Positions 31,826 to 41,842 are shown, counted from the stretch's first letter. The stretch is DNA of 64,000 bases from CAJQHT01 sp038123275 (GCA_038123275.1 JAYORG010000003.1:62001-126000); one strand, 5' to 3'. Notes: generated by a model from the sequence alone, not told the origin. Program-made: numbers and translations.

Positions 31826-34714
31826 ATGAAAAATAAGAAAAATAAGAAAGCCTCACACCTCCCTATTCTACTGGATACTTTATTAAAATTAATATATTCA
31901 ATAACCTTTTTACTATTTCTAGGAGTATTTTATTTTCTTGTATTAATATCTGTTGAACCAAAATCATTTCCCTTTGTTACGGATAAAATAGAGAAATATA
32001 TTAATGGAAATTTATCATATGTAGATCAAATTACAATTGATAAAATTTCAATAGATTTAGAAGATTTATATAAAATAAACATTAATCTAGAAAATACCAA
32101 CTTAGATCTTGCTGATAGAAATTTATTTTTACCAAAAATCAGCGTTCAATTTTCAATTATTAATCTTATTATTAATCAAGAGCCAAGTAAAATTAAATTT
32201 GCGGATGCTAAAATTGATATTGATGATAATATAGAGCTTTTAAAACTTCTTAATATCAGCAAAATAAAAGAGCCTTATAAGAAGCAAGAATATATAAAAC
32301 AATTATGGGATATATTTTCTTTTTTTAAAAAGAATAATTTTGCTACCAAAGAATTTGAAATTAGTAATGTTGATGTATCTTTTAAAGATAAGGATAATAT
32401 TACTCAAAATATTATTGTTAGACACTCAGATATCATAATTAATCAAAAGGGAGGGGAATTAGCTGTCTCCACTAAAAATATTTTTAATTTACGCAACAAT
32501 AAAATTGATGTGGAATTTAATGCAAATTGTCAATTTAATGAGGATGTTTCATTAAAATGTGATGCTGGATTTTTTAATCTTGTTCCAGCAGCATTTTCTA
32601 GTTTTATAAAAGGAGCTAAGCATCTATCGCAAATACAAACTAATCTAAGTGCTAACTTTAACTTAGAAATAGATAAGAGCTATAAGGCAACATCAATTCT
32701 TTTTAATATAAATTCTAATAAAGGAAATTTTTATTATGATCAATTTTTTGATCAAAAAATGAATTTTAAAAATCTATTTATCACAGGAGAATTGAGCAAT
32801 TCTTTCAATGACATTAAGATATCTGAATTAAAAGTTAATTTTGATCAAGATGTTAAATTTACAATGTCTATGGATATTGATAACTTTAATGACAAAAACT
32901 TAGAAGAAATAGATATGTATTTTAAGGTATCAAATTCTCCTGGTAGTAAAATATCTAAATATTGGCCTGTATTTTTGGGTCCAAAAATTAGAGATTGGGT
33001 TAAGGGCCATATAGATCAAGGATTAGTTAAAGATGCTTATGCTAATATTAAATTTAGAAGAAAAAATAATATAAAATTTTTAGATCATGTTGATTCAGAA
33101 ATTTTATTTTCAAAAATTAGATTAAAGTATCACCAAAATATGCCAGAAATTGTTAATATAGATGGAATTGCCTCATTTACAAAAGATAATATGACAATAG
33201 ATATAGTATCTGGAAATGTTTTGGATAGTAAAATAAAAACAGCAAAAGTTGCAATTGATAATTTTAAAGCAAAACAAATAACACTAAAAATTGATGGATC
33301 TGTTAATGGCAATGGTTCAGATCCATTGAAACACGCTAATTATAAGAGTAACTTCTCAAAAAAAATAGATAATTATATAAATGGGTACTCAGATAGTATT
33401 TTTAATATAAAAATTCCAATTAAAAATAGCATAACCTTAAATGATGCTTATATAAAAGTTTTATCAAATATAAAAAATATTAATAGTAACTATTTTTCTG
33501 ATAACTCTTCTATAAATGTTAGTACAATTAAAAAATTCAATGAGGATAAATTTAATACCTATATAGATTTATCAAATGCTAAATTCAATTTGCCAATTGC
33601 TAATATATTTAAGAAAAAAAACGTTCCTAGCGTGGCACGTCTAGATATAATAGTTAAGGATGACACTTTAAACTTAAATAATATTAATTGGATAATCACT
33701 AATTCGCAGATAAATGCTGATATTTTATTTAATTTAGAACCATTTATTATATCAAAAGCCGTTATACAGGATAACTATAATAATAACTATAATTTATATT
33801 ATGAATCTAATATAAAAACCTTATCACAAACTTTAGAAATAAATGGTGAATACTTCAATCTAGAACCAGCTATAAAAAGTCTATCCCAGATAGATGGAGG
33901 TTCAAACAATTTAACCTATGATAATATTAATATAAAAGCCCATATACAAAAACTTGGCCTAGCAAATAATCAATATCTAAATAACTTGAACATCAATATT
34001 AATTGTATTAAATCGGTATGTTTGGACAGCTTTATTAAAGCTAAAATGAAAAATAATCATTTTATTGATATTAATTTATTTAAAAAATCAAAAAAACATG
34101 ATTACACAACTATTAAAGGGAAAATATCAGATATATCTCTTCTAGCAAGAGGCTTAAACATATCAAGCCAAGTTATAGATGGAAATGCTGTTATAAAAGG
34201 AAAAATGCTAGTTAGTGACAATAAAATTAATCTTATCAAGGGTAATTTATATATAGATGACGGCTTTTCAATAATAAAAAATGAAATATTTGAAAAAATA
34301 GCCAAAGATAATGCTTTTGAAAGACTAAGAAATAATGTTGATAGTTCAGAAAAAATTAATTTTGACGAACTAGATTTAGATTTCAGACTTGAGAATAGTA
34401 TTTTTAAAATAGATAAATTAATAGCCAGTAGCTACTTATTAGGATTCACAGCTAAAGGTGATATAAATTTATCAAACTTAGATATTAAATTAAAAGGCTT
34501 AATAATTCCTGGATATAGCGTAAATAAATTATTTGGTATTGGAGATATACCAGTGATTGGCGCTATAATAATGGGAGAACAAGGAGGAGGATTATTTGCT
34601 GCAAGGTATGAATATATTAAAAACAAAAATCATAAAGATGGTCAATTTAATATAAATTCTGCCTCTGCAGCTGTTCCTGGATCTATTAGAAATATATTTG
34701 GACTTTTTGATTAA
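31826..34714 (+). CDS. AsmA/YhdP-like envelope protein
   Basis: A 962-residue protein with one N-terminal transmembrane helix (about 18-42) and a long periplasmic region rich in beta-strand, Asn, Ile and Lys. The C-terminus has the AsmA-like domain seen in YhdP/DUF3971 proteins: LIASSYLLGFTAKGDINLSN, LIIPGYSVNKLFGIGDIPVI, then GAIIMGEQGGGLFAARYEY. These proteins are thought to form bridge-like lipid conduits between the inner and outer membranes. This fits the Mla and Bam genes in the window. The family assignment relies mainly on the last 130 residues. Confidence 0.8.
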   Translation: MKNKKNKKASHLPILLDTLLKLIYSITFLLFLGVFYFLVLISVEPKSFPFVTDKIEKYINGNLSYVDQITIDKISIDLEDLYKININLENTNLDLADRNLFLPKISVQFSIINLIINQEPSKIKFADAKIDIDDNIELLKLLNISKIKEPYKKQEYIKQLWDIFSFFKKNNFATKEFEISNVDVSFKDKDNITQNIIVRHSDIIINQKGGELAVSTKNIFNLRNNKIDVEFNANCQFNEDVSLKCDAGFFNLVPAAFSSFIKGAKHLSQIQTNLSANFNLEIDKSYKATSILFNINSNKGNFYYDQFFDQKMNFKNLFITGELSNSFNDIKISELKVNFDQDVKFTMSMDIDNFNDKNLEEIDMYFKVSNSPGSKISKYWPVFLGPKIRDWVKGHIDQGLVKDAYANIKFRRKNNIKFLDHVDSEILFSKIRLKYHQNMPEIVNIDGIASFTKDNMTIDIVSGNVLDSKIKTAKVAIDNFKAKQITLKIDGSVNGNGSDPLKHANYKSNFSKKIDNYINGYSDSIFNIKIPIKNSITLNDAYIKVLSNIKNINSNYFSDNSSINVSTIKKFNEDKFNTYIDLSNAKFNLPIANIFKKKNVPSVARLDIIVKDDTLNLNNINWIITNSQINADILFNLEPFIISKAVIQDNYNNNYNLYYESNIKTLSQTLEINGEYFNLEPAIKSLSQIDGGSNNLTYDNINIKAHIQKLGLANNQYLNNLNININCIKSVCLDSFIKAKMKNNHFIDINLFKKSKKHDYTTIKGKISDISLLARGLNISSQVIDGNAVIKGKMLVSDNKINLIKGNLYIDDGFSIIKNEIFEKIAKDNAFERLRNNVDSSEKINFDELDLDFRLENSIFKIDKLIASSYLLGFTAKGDINLSNLDIKLKGLIIPGYSVNKLFGIGDIPVIGAIIMGEQGGGLFAARYEYIKNKNHKDGQFNINSASAAVPGSIRNIFGLFD

Positions 34715-34775
34715 AAATCATCACCTATAATTCCCTTAATTTTCTAGCAAACTCTTTTAGCTCAACTTTCCTTTC

Positions 34776-35012
34776 TTATGGAACATCTTGCCATCTACAA
34801 TTAATAATTGCAGCCTCTATTGCATATAAGTAAGCGGCATGATGAGTTCCACAGAATCCACCAGATTCATCTATCATAATATATACATCTTCTGTCCCAA
34901 TTTTAACCAAAGATTGGAAATTATATATTCCGGCATTATACAATTTTTCTGCCATTTTAGAACCTATATTTCTTATCTCTTCTAACTTATCTATGACTTC
35001 TTCTTTGCTCAT
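34776..35012 (-). CDS. TfoX C-terminal domain protein
   Basis: A 78-residue protein matching only the C-terminal domain of TfoX/Sxy: a helix-hairpin-helix-like segment IRNIGSKMAEKLYNAGIYNF followed by LYAIEAAIINCRWQDVP. In competence regulators this domain is fused to an N-terminal TfoX domain that is missing here. Stand-alone versions are widespread and of unclear function. It overlaps rbfA by four bases and is the last gene of the rbfA group. Confidence 0.85.
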   Translation of the reverse strand: MSKEEVIDKLEEIRNIGSKMAEKLYNAGIYNFQSLVKIGTEDVYIMIDESGGFCGTHHAAYLYAIEAAIINCRWQDVP

Positions 35013-35386
35013 TTTTTATTTTTATCACCAGCAATAACTTCACCCTCTTCCTTTAGTCTCTTTGATATTTTGTCAACATTATCAGAATATTGATCAAGGA
35101 TAAATTTGATCTGGGGAATATTTTTAAGCTTTAATCTTTTTGATAATTTTTGCCTAAAGTAATAACTATTTTTATTAAGCTCGCTTAGTAATTTCTTTTT
35201 TTCAATATCACCAAAAATATTAACAAAAATTTTTACATTTTTTAAATCAGGACTAGCATCAGCCTCATATATTGTTAACTTAAAATTATCACTTTTAAAA
35301 ATATCATCACGCAAGAAGATATTAGCAATTTCTCTTTTAATTTGTTCACCGATTTGTAATTGTTTTTGACTTTTTTCTTTTATCAC
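35009..35386 (-). CDS. rbfA: Ribosome-binding factor A
   Basis: KH-domain protein that helps mature the 5' end of 16S rRNA and the 30S subunit. It has 125 residues, with the N-terminal helix KQLQIGEQIKREIANIFLRD, a central VKIFVNIFG strand, and the conserved LKLKNIPQIKFILDQ. It overlaps the upstream dioxygenase-like gene and the downstream tfoX gene by four bases each. It is not next to infB, its usual neighbour. Confidence 0.92.
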   Translation of the reverse strand: MIKEKSQKQLQIGEQIKREIANIFLRDDIFKSDNFKLTIYEADASPDLKNVKIFVNIFGDIEKKKLLSELNKNSYYFRQKLSKRLKLKNIPQIKFILDQYSDNVDKISKRLKEEGEVIAGDKNKK

Positions 35387-36285
35387 ACTTCTCCACCAAA
35401 ACTTTTATATTTGTGGACACCATTCATTACTATATTAAAAGTACATATCTTATAAGATTTTTTATTGAACATATCTGACAGCTTAACTTTAGCAGTTAAT
35501 AACTCCTTTTCCTCTTCATTGTAAGATAAATATTCATGATCTACCTTATTTCTTGGATGGTTTTCGAAATATATTTCCGTTTCAATTTTACCAAATTGCT
35601 CATGATAAATATTTGCATTAATGTGAGGAGCTCTATTTAAATAAGACCCTGGCATAACTGTTAAAAACTGATAATTTCCTAAATTATCAGTAATTGCCTT
35701 GCCCGACATATTAAAGTGAACATCCATAAACTCACTATCGCTTTCTAGTAAACTTTGATATTTTCCTGCTGAATTTGTTTGCCAAACTTCAATTACTGCT
35801 CCAGAAATTGGTACCCCAAAAGAATCTGTCACCTTTCCTGATATATGCACAACCTCACCTCTTGCTTGATAGAAGGATCCAGATTTCTTAATTAAGTTAT
35901 TACTGTTAACAAAGTTTTCTGGCTTAGATAATTCAGCTGAAAATAATCTATTTGGAGTATAAGGCCTTGGTGTAAATATAGCCACCCTTGGATTTCCTTT
36001 TTGTAACTGCTCGGCTTTTTCAGGAATAACAGCTTTTGGCTTTTTTTTGCGTCTTAGAAAATCATTACTATTTAGTGGATTTTTAGGTATAGCAGAAGAG
36101 GAAAAATCTTTATTTTTAGAATCTATGAACTTATAACGAGGATTTTGAGGCTGAGCTATTTGAGCCATGGCACTTTTTTTAGAGTCAGTTGGAGATAATT
36201 GAAGAGTGGGAGGTGGCTGGTAGCCACGAGCTAAAAGCTCAAAACTAAATAACGCTAACGATAAAAAAACTGATATCCTTATCAC
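35383..36285 (-). CDS. Secreted intradiol dioxygenase-like protein
   Basis: A 300-residue protein with a signal peptide (1-19), a low-complexity basic linker and an intradiol ring-cleavage dioxygenase-like beta-sandwich from about 143 (ISGKVTDSFGVPISGAVIEV). Of the four iron ligands known in protocatechuate 3,4-dioxygenase, candidates for both tyrosines (Y176 in AGKY, Y215 in GSYL) and the first histidine (H221) are present. The second histidine position is N223 (PHIN rather than HIH). Activity is therefore doubtful, and the domain may be structural. Homologues annotated this way are found in Rickettsiales. It overlaps rbfA by four bases. Confidence 0.8.
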   Translation of the reverse strand: MIRISVFLSLALFSFELLARGYQPPPTLQLSPTDSKKSAMAQIAQPQNPRYKFIDSKNKDFSSSAIPKNPLNSNDFLRRKKKPKAVIPEKAEQLQKGNPRVAIFTPRPYTPNRLFSAELSKPENFVNSNNLIKKSGSFYQARGEVVHISGKVTDSFGVPISGAVIEVWQTNSAGKYQSLLESDSEFMDVHFNMSGKAITDNLGNYQFLTVMPGSYLNRAPHINANIYHEQFGKIETEIYFENHPRNKVDHEYLSYNEEEKELLTAKVKLSDMFNKKSYKICTFNIVMNGVHKYKSFGGEV

Positions 36286-36477
36286 GAAATTTTAAAAATT
36301 AAATTTAAGACCAATAGACATTATTGCCTATACATAAATTTATCACCTATATTAATAAAGACAATAATAATTTTTATTATTAAATGTAATAAATACTATA
36401 TTTAGCATATTTATTTATTAATAGATACTAGATGTAGTATTTTATTATAAAAATATGACAAATAAAATTATTTAATT

Positions 36478-37596
36478 TTAAACTTTTTGATTTAGAACAG
36501 CACCATAATCATCCGACATAATTTCCTTTAAACGTGAAACGGTTCTTTTAAACTTATTTGCATCTTTTCCATCTTTATAAATTTCTGCCATTTTAACAGC
36601 GCACGACATTAATAAAATATTTTTATTTTCATAAACCTCATCAATAAATAAAATGAGTCTTTTGGCTTCATTTCTGTCTTCTTTGCTTAATTTAGGAACA
36701 TTAGTTAAGAAGATTATACTATATTTCTTACAAATTTCTTGATAGTCAGCTACCCCAAGATTTTCTTGGCATAATTCCTTAAAATTAAATAGAGCAATAT
36801 TTTCGTAAGCTTTTTTGATAATTAAATCTCGACCTAAAACTTTAATTTTATCTTGATAAGGCTTTTTATTGTGAGATAAATGAGAAAAAATATTTAATAT
36901 TTTTTTATTATTCTCTTTATTTGCTGGATAAAAATAATGCTTTCTAACTTTGTGCAAAAAGTTTTCTCTATAATCAATGTCACTATCAAGATTAATTATT
37001 TGGCAATGTTTTTTTAATGTCTTATCCACAAATTTTAAAAATAAGTCTCTTTGTAATCCATCTTTATAAAGATTTTCTGGCTTTAAATTAGATGTAAAAA
37101 CTACCACAACTCCCTTCTTAAAAATATAGGAAAAAATTCTTCTTAAAATTAAAGCATCAGCAACATCATCAACTTGGAATTCATCTAAACAAATTAATTT
37201 ATTATCTTTAATTATACTTTTAGTAACAATTTCTATTAACCTCTCTTTATCTGTCTCTTTATCTTGGCGTGCTTTATAGAGCTCTTGATGAATTTTTTGC
37301 ATGAAGCTATTAAAATGCAAATAAATTTTATTTTGACTTGGAAATTCATTAAAAAAATTAAGCATTAACATTGACTTACCTCTGCCAACTTTACCATAAA
37401 GATAAATTCCTTGATGATAAATTTGGTTTTCTTTAAAAAATTGAGGAAGTATTTTTGATAGAAAAGATTTTTTTGTATTTGCATCTAAAAAGCTATCTTT
37501 TAAATTACTTAAAACATTAAAAGCCTTTGTTTGAGCGTCGCTTAGTACTATTTTTTCATCTTTTACTGTTAAAGTAATTGACATTGAATTATTCAT
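36478..37596 (-). CDS. zapE: ZapE/AFG1-family ATPase
   Basis: A P-loop ATPase of 372 residues, related to the Z-ring regulator ZapE and the mitochondrial AFG1. Walker A is YGKVGRGKSMLMLNFF, the Walker B region is KLICLDEFQVDDVADALILR, and VVVFTSNLKPENLYKDGLQR is the sensor-like block. Its start overlaps the yebC stop by eight bases. An alternative ATG lies four codons in. About 190 bases of AT-rich, gene-free sequence follow its 3' end. Confidence 0.92.
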   Translation of the reverse strand: MNNSMSITLTVKDEKIVLSDAQTKAFNVLSNLKDSFLDANTKKSFLSKILPQFFKENQIYHQGIYLYGKVGRGKSMLMLNFFNEFPSQNKIYLHFNSFMQKIHQELYKARQDKETDKERLIEIVTKSIIKDNKLICLDEFQVDDVADALILRRIFSYIFKKGVVVVFTSNLKPENLYKDGLQRDLFLKFVDKTLKKHCQIINLDSDIDYRENFLHKVRKHYFYPANKENNKKILNIFSHLSHNKKPYQDKIKVLGRDLIIKKAYENIALFNFKELCQENLGVADYQEICKKYSIIFLTNVPKLSKEDRNEAKRLILFIDEVYENKNILLMSCAVKMAEIYKDGKDANKFKRTVSRLKEIMSDDYGAVLNQKV

Positions 37597-38338
37597 CTAA
37601 CTGTTGTGCAATTTCATCTGTGATATGATAATTACTAGAAACTAATTGAACATCATCATTATCTTCTAAGGCATCAACAAGTTTAGATATCTTTTGAGCT
37701 TGATCTAAGCTTAATTCAATTTCATCTTTGGCCTTCCAATCTAAACGAGCTGTTTTTGGATCTCCAAACTTTTCTATTAAAGCATCTCTTACTATGTTAA
37801 AGTCATTAGGTGGACAAGTAATACTGTGCCATTCTTCACTTGAATCAACTTCACTTGCTCCAGCTTCTAGTGCAATTTCGAACATCTCATCTTCACTGGC
37901 AACACTGCCCTCATATTCTATTAATCCAATATGATCAAACATAAATGATATTGACCCAGTTTCTCCAAGAGACCCTCCAGCTTTAGTGAAAATACTTCTA
38001 ACTTCACCAGCGGTTCTATTTCTATTATCTGTTAGAGCCTGAACAATAAATGCAATACCTCCACTACCATAACCCTCATATCTTATTTCTTCATAATTAT
38101 CACCCTCACCTGCACTAGATGCTTTTTTAATTGCTCCATCGATTCTATCCTTAGGCATATTGCAAGATCTAGCAGCTATAATAGCATTTCTAAGTCTAGG
38201 ATTAAAATTTGGATCTGGCTGACCTAATTTGGTAGCCACGGTAATTTCTCTTTGTAACTTGGTGAATAATTTTGCCCTTTTGGCATCTTGAGCACCTTTT
38301 CTATGCTTAATGTTAGCAAATTTTGAATGTCCGGCCAT
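37589..38338 (-). CDS. yebC: YebC/PmpR family regulator
   Basis: A 249-residue cytoplasmic protein with the invariant N-terminus MAGHSKFANIKHRKGAQDAK and the downstream block NMPKDRIDGAIKKASSAGEG. Family members have been described as transcriptional regulators and, more recently, as factors easing ribosome stalling at proline runs. Length and domain order are standard. It is the first gene of a two-gene unit with zapE. Confidence 0.96.
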   Translation of the reverse strand: MAGHSKFANIKHRKGAQDAKRAKLFTKLQREITVATKLGQPDPNFNPRLRNAIIAARSCNMPKDRIDGAIKKASSAGEGDNYEEIRYEGYGSGGIAFIVQALTDNRNRTAGEVRSIFTKAGGSLGETGSISFMFDHIGLIEYEGSVASEDEMFEIALEAGASEVDSSEEWHSITCPPNDFNIVRDALIEKFGDPKTARLDWKAKDEIELSLDQAQKISKLVDALEDNDDVQLVSSNYHITDEIAQQLDE

Positions 38339-38434
38339 GATATTATCTAAATATTAATATTTGTTAAAAACAATAATTTTGATTACTTTTTATATTTTTT
38401 GCAAGATATGTTTACTATAGTGCTATCTTACTAT

Positions 38435-39145
38435 TTAAAAATCATAACCAATAATAACCATGGTTCTGTTATCCGTATTCTTAATGCCCTCTGGAACATT
38501 ACTTTTATTTTCAATAAATAAACTTATTTTTAAATAAAGAGATTTATTCATCATAATTTTTAAATTACTATCAGATCTAGTAATTCTAGCATTGTTATCA
38601 ATAGAAATATCAAAATCCTCATTGAAGGATACTGTAGAATTTAATTTCCATTCAAGATTAGACCCAAGTCTAGCTACTAGACTATCTTCTTTATCTTGGT
38701 CTGAAAATTTTATTTGCCTAAGACCAGTACTAAATTGAGCTGTTAGATTAATGTTGTCTGTTTTAATAATATTTCTACCAAGGCCAATAGTTTCTGAAAT
38801 ACGATAATCATAACCACCATATCTATCATCAACATATTCTAATTCTAGAAAACTGTAGTTTAATGTTGTTACTACATAACGAGTTTGATTATTAACTCTA
38901 TATTCTTCCTTTGAGCGCTCTTCATTTTCTTTTTTATTTTCACCCCTAGCATTAAAAATATCTTTCCATTTATTTCCTGAATCATAGTCAATCTTGGTGT
39001 TTCCATAAAAAGACTCAGACTCACTATTGCCATTTTCAATAGAAATTCCACCCTCTACTGATCTCTTCCAGGTGCTAGCAAAAGAATTTGAGCTAAAAAT
39101 TATAAAGAATATAAAAAAATAACAAGAATAGTAAAACTTAAACAT
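38435..39145 (-). CDS. DUF481 outer-membrane beta-barrel protein
   Basis: A predicted outer-membrane protein of the DUF481 (YdiY, salt-induced) family. It has a signal peptide ending NSFAS and many short beta-strands: SVEGGISIENGNSESESFYG, TLNYSFLELEYVDDRYGGYD and IGLGRNIIKTDNINLTAQFS. It ends in YDF, an aromatic barrel terminus. The frame extends to 39169, but the ATG at 39145 begins the signal peptide and is preferred, removing most of the overlap with fabH. Its function is unknown beyond a barrel role. Confidence 0.82.
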   Translation of the reverse strand: MFKFYYSCYFFIFFIIFSSNSFASTWKRSVEGGISIENGNSESESFYGNTKIDYDSGNKWKDIFNARGENKKENEERSKEEYRVNNQTRYVVTTLNYSFLELEYVDDRYGGYDYRISETIGLGRNIIKTDNINLTAQFSTGLRQIKFSDQDKEDSLVARLGSNLEWKLNSTVSFNEDFDISIDNNARITRSDSNLKIMMNKSLYLKISLFIENKSNVPEGIKNTDNRTMVIIGYDF

Positions 39146-39152
39146 ATATTTA

Positions 39153-40112
39153 TTACCATCTAAGAACAATGGATCCCCAAGTTAAACCTCCACCCAAAGC
39201 TTCCATTACCACTATATCACCTTTTTTAATTTTATTGTTTTTTAAGGCAAAATCTAAAGCCATAGGAATTGATGCAGCGGAAGTATTAGCATGATTTTCA
39301 ACTGTGACTATTACCTTGTCTTGTGATAAATTTAGTTTTTTAGCAACTGCATTTAAAATTCTAGCATTAGCTTGATGTGGAACTAGTAAATCTATATCCT
39401 TTACGCTTAAATTAATTGCTTCTAAGGATTTAATTACGCAATTGCTCATCTTTTCTACGGCATGTTTGAATACCTCTTTTCCAGACATGGTAATATAACC
39501 AGCATCTTGTGTTAGGGATGTTCCACCACTGGTTTTTAATATATCGACCAAATTACCGTCACTATGCAATTGATTAGATAATATACCACTATTATTATCT
39601 TTAGTTGCAGATAAAATTACTGCCCCTGCTCCATCTCCAAATAATACACAAGTATTTCTATCTTCCCAATTGACTATTTTGGACAAAGTATCAGCTCCAA
39701 TAACTAAAGCATTTTTGACCTGCCCTGTTTTAATAAAATTATTAGCTATATTTAATGCATATACAAAGCCGCTACAAACTGCCTGAACATCAAAAGCAAA
39801 AGCATTTTTAGCGCCTAATTTTGACTGAATAATAGTAGCAGTTGAAGGAAAGGTTAGATCCGGAGTTGTAGTTGCTAATATTATCATATCAATATCTAAT
39901 ATATCCATATTAGCTGCAGCAATTGCTTTGTTAGCTGCCTTTAATGATATATCTGATGTAAGCTCATTTTTACCAGCAATGTGCCTTTGTAAAATTCCAG
40001 TTCTCTCTACTATCCATTCATGACTAGTATCAACCTTTTTCTCCAGATCAAAATTAGTTACTATTTTTTCTGGCAAGTAAGAACCAGCTGATATTATTTG
40101 TGAATTAAACAT
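39153..40112 (-). CDS. fabH: 3-oxoacyl-ACP synthase III
   Basis: Starts fatty-acid synthesis by condensing acetyl-CoA with malonyl-ACP. The catalytic triad is C113 (VQAVCSGFVYAL), H246 (LLVPHQANARIL) and N276 (ENHANTSAAS). The length of 319 residues is typical. It follows plsX by 12 bases, the classical rpmF-plsX-fabH order shared with many proteobacteria. Confidence 0.98.
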   Translation of the reverse strand: MFNSQIISAGSYLPEKIVTNFDLEKKVDTSHEWIVERTGILQRHIAGKNELTSDISLKAANKAIAAANMDILDIDMIILATTTPDLTFPSTATIIQSKLGAKNAFAFDVQAVCSGFVYALNIANNFIKTGQVKNALVIGADTLSKIVNWEDRNTCVLFGDGAGAVILSATKDNNSGILSNQLHSDGNLVDILKTSGGTSLTQDAGYITMSGKEVFKHAVEKMSNCVIKSLEAINLSVKDIDLLVPHQANARILNAVAKKLNLSQDKVIVTVENHANTSAASIPMALDFALKNNKIKKGDIVVMEALGGGLTWGSIVLRW

Positions 40113-40124
40113 AATTACAATGAT

Positions 40125-41156
40125 TTATTCTTCTAAGTCTAAACCTGAAGATTTAACTTCTTTTATAATGGTATCATTAATTTTATCCTCAACCAAGGAT
40201 ATAGCCACATTAATGGCATTAGCAAACCCTGTTGAGTCTGTACTACCATGGCTTTTAACCACAATACCGTTTAAGCCAACCAACATAGCACCATTATAAA
40301 CTCTAGGGTCAACTTTTTTAAAAACATCTTTCAATGACTTACTAGCAAGTAAGTAACCAATTTTAGCAATAAAAGAGCCGCTTAACCCCTCTTTTACAAA
40401 CCCTGTAACCATTTTTGCTGTTCCTTCAATTGCTTTTAATGTTATATTGCCACAAAAGCCATCAGTTACTACTACATCAACTGTGCCCTTACTGATGTCA
40501 TCACCTTCAACATAACCGTAAAAAGAACTAGATATGTCACTTTCTCTAATTAATATAGCTGCATTTTTAACAGCATCACTACCTTTTAAATCTTCAGAAC
40601 CAACATTTAATAAGCCAATTTTTGGATTTTCTATTTTTAAAACAGTTTTAGCAAAAGCATGACCCATAACTGCAAACTGATATAATACCTCTGAATTACA
40701 ATCGATATTAGCACCCATGTCGAGCATTACTGTAGCTTTCTTTTTTTTATTTGGAATAAATGTAACAATTGCTGGACGATCAATTGCAGCTAATGGCCTT
40801 AGAACAATTTTAGACATAGCCATTAAAGCTCCTGTATTACCGGCAGAAACAACTGCATCACTCTGGCCATCTTTAACTGAGTTAATTGCTAACCTCATAC
40901 TAGACTTGGTACCCCTTCTAAGCGCTATAGAAGGCTTGTCTTCGCTAGATATATTTTGAGTTGTATGTATTAAAGAATAACGATCTTTTAAAATGGAATA
41001 TTTTTCAAGTAAGGGATTTACTAAATCAAGATCACCATAGAAAATAAAATGCACTTTTTTATTGCTTTTGGCAACTTTACAAGCTCCTTTTATAACTATA
41101 TCTGGAGCCCTGTCCCCACCCATGCAATCAAGAGAAATAGTAATTTTTTTAGTCAC
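40125..41156 (-). CDS. plsX: Phosphate acyltransferase PlsX
   Basis: Converts acyl-ACP to acyl phosphate for phospholipid synthesis. The 343-residue protein starts with ITISLDCMGGDRAPDIVIKG and has DAVVSAGNTGALMAMSKIVL and VVTDGFCGNITLKAIEGTAK, all diagnostic. It lies between rpmF and fabH in the conserved cluster. Confidence 0.97.
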   Translation of the reverse strand: MTKKITISLDCMGGDRAPDIVIKGACKVAKSNKKVHFIFYGDLDLVNPLLEKYSILKDRYSLIHTTQNISSEDKPSIALRRGTKSSMRLAINSVKDGQSDAVVSAGNTGALMAMSKIVLRPLAAIDRPAIVTFIPNKKKKATVMLDMGANIDCNSEVLYQFAVMGHAFAKTVLKIENPKIGLLNVGSEDLKGSDAVKNAAILIRESDISSSFYGYVEGDDISKGTVDVVVTDGFCGNITLKAIEGTAKMVTGFVKEGLSGSFIAKIGYLLASKSLKDVFKKVDPRVYNGAMLVGLNGIVVKSHGSTDSTGFANAINVAISLVEDKINDTIIKEVKSSGLDLEE

Positions 41157-41270
41157 TTGATCAAATATTTATGATTGATATAAGTAAGTCTACATTTTGG
41201 CTCTATTGAGTATTTAAATTATTATTAATTTAAATCTTAACTGTGAACCAAATACTTCAATAAAAATCTA

Positions 41271-41492
41271 TTATTCTGATGACTCTTGAGCTTCAGATTC
41301 GTTATTGTTATCGTTATTTTCAATGATTTTTCTACCCTTGTAATAACCATCAAGAGATATATGGTGAGATAGCTTATATTCACCAGTTGTTTCATCTACA
41401 ACAACATTAGGAAATTTTAGAGAATAAGAGCCGTTACTACCTCTGCGCATATTACGCTTGGACTTTGATGTTTTCTTCTTTGGAACTGCCAT
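41271..41492 (-). CDS. rpmF: 50S ribosomal protein L32
   Basis: A small 73-residue 50S protein that begins MAVPKKKTSKSKRNMRRGSN. It contains LKFPNVVVDETTGEYKLSHH, as in alphaproteobacterial L32. The C-terminus is an acidic Asn/Glu tail. No zinc-binding cysteines are present, as is usual in this group. It heads the rpmF-plsX-fabH cluster. Confidence 0.96.
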   Translation of the reverse strand: MAVPKKKTSKSKRNMRRGSNGSYSLKFPNVVVDETTGEYKLSHHISLDGYYKGRKIIENNDNNNESEAQESSE

Positions 41493-41568
41493 ATTTTACT
41501 TGTTAAAAACTAATATTAATTTAACCTTAAGAATTAATAAATAATACCTTGCGGCTAAGAGTAAGTTG

Positions 41569-41596
41569 ATATTAGCTATTAAAATAATAAAATCAA
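41569..41596 (-). promoter_or_regulatory. Putative promoter for rpmF
   Basis: On the minus strand TTGATT (41596-41591), a 16-base spacer and TAATAT (41574-41569), about 77 bases before the L32 start codon. In such AT-rich DNA this match is only suggestive. Confidence 0.35.
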
Positions 41597-41729
41597 CTAT
41601 ATATATAGAATTATTCTATAAAAGACCTTTTCACAACTAAAATTATTCAGTTTTTTTCTAGATTTAAAGGGAATTAGCTGATTTTTTGGTTATATATAAA
41701 CATATTTGGCTAAAAAATTAGTTATTTTA

Positions 41730-41790
41730 TACCAGAAATAGAGAAAAATATACCAGAAATAGAGAAAAAGTGAATGATTTTTAATAAAAA
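41730..41790. repeat. Fragment of palindromic element family 2 with internal 21-base duplication
   Basis: TACCAGAAATAGAGAAAAA occurs at 41730-41748 and again at 41751-41769, a 21-base tandem unit. The second copy continues into GTGAATGATTTTT. Together this matches, on the other strand, the inner part of the element at 57411-57540 (TCAGAAATAAGGAAAAAGTG followed by AATGATTTT). It looks like a decayed copy lacking the outer arms. Confidence 0.55.
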
Positions 41791-41842
41791 ACATATTACA
41801 TTTTAGTTGTACAGAGGTCTTTATATTTAAGCAATCATTATC

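Larger units (their letters stand above)
41493..41842. other. Divergent intergenic region between rpmF and the BamE-like gene
   Basis: A 350-base gap with start codons at both ends. It holds a putative rpmF promoter (41569-41596), a run of overlapping AT palindromes, and a fragment of the palindromic element found at 57411 (see 41730-41790). No open frame longer than about 40 codons is convincing. Confidence 0.6.

Noticed and set aside
41730..41769. Possible iteron or origin repeats
   Set aside because: Only two 21-base copies, no DnaA-box cluster, and the sequence matches part of the palindromic element at 57411.
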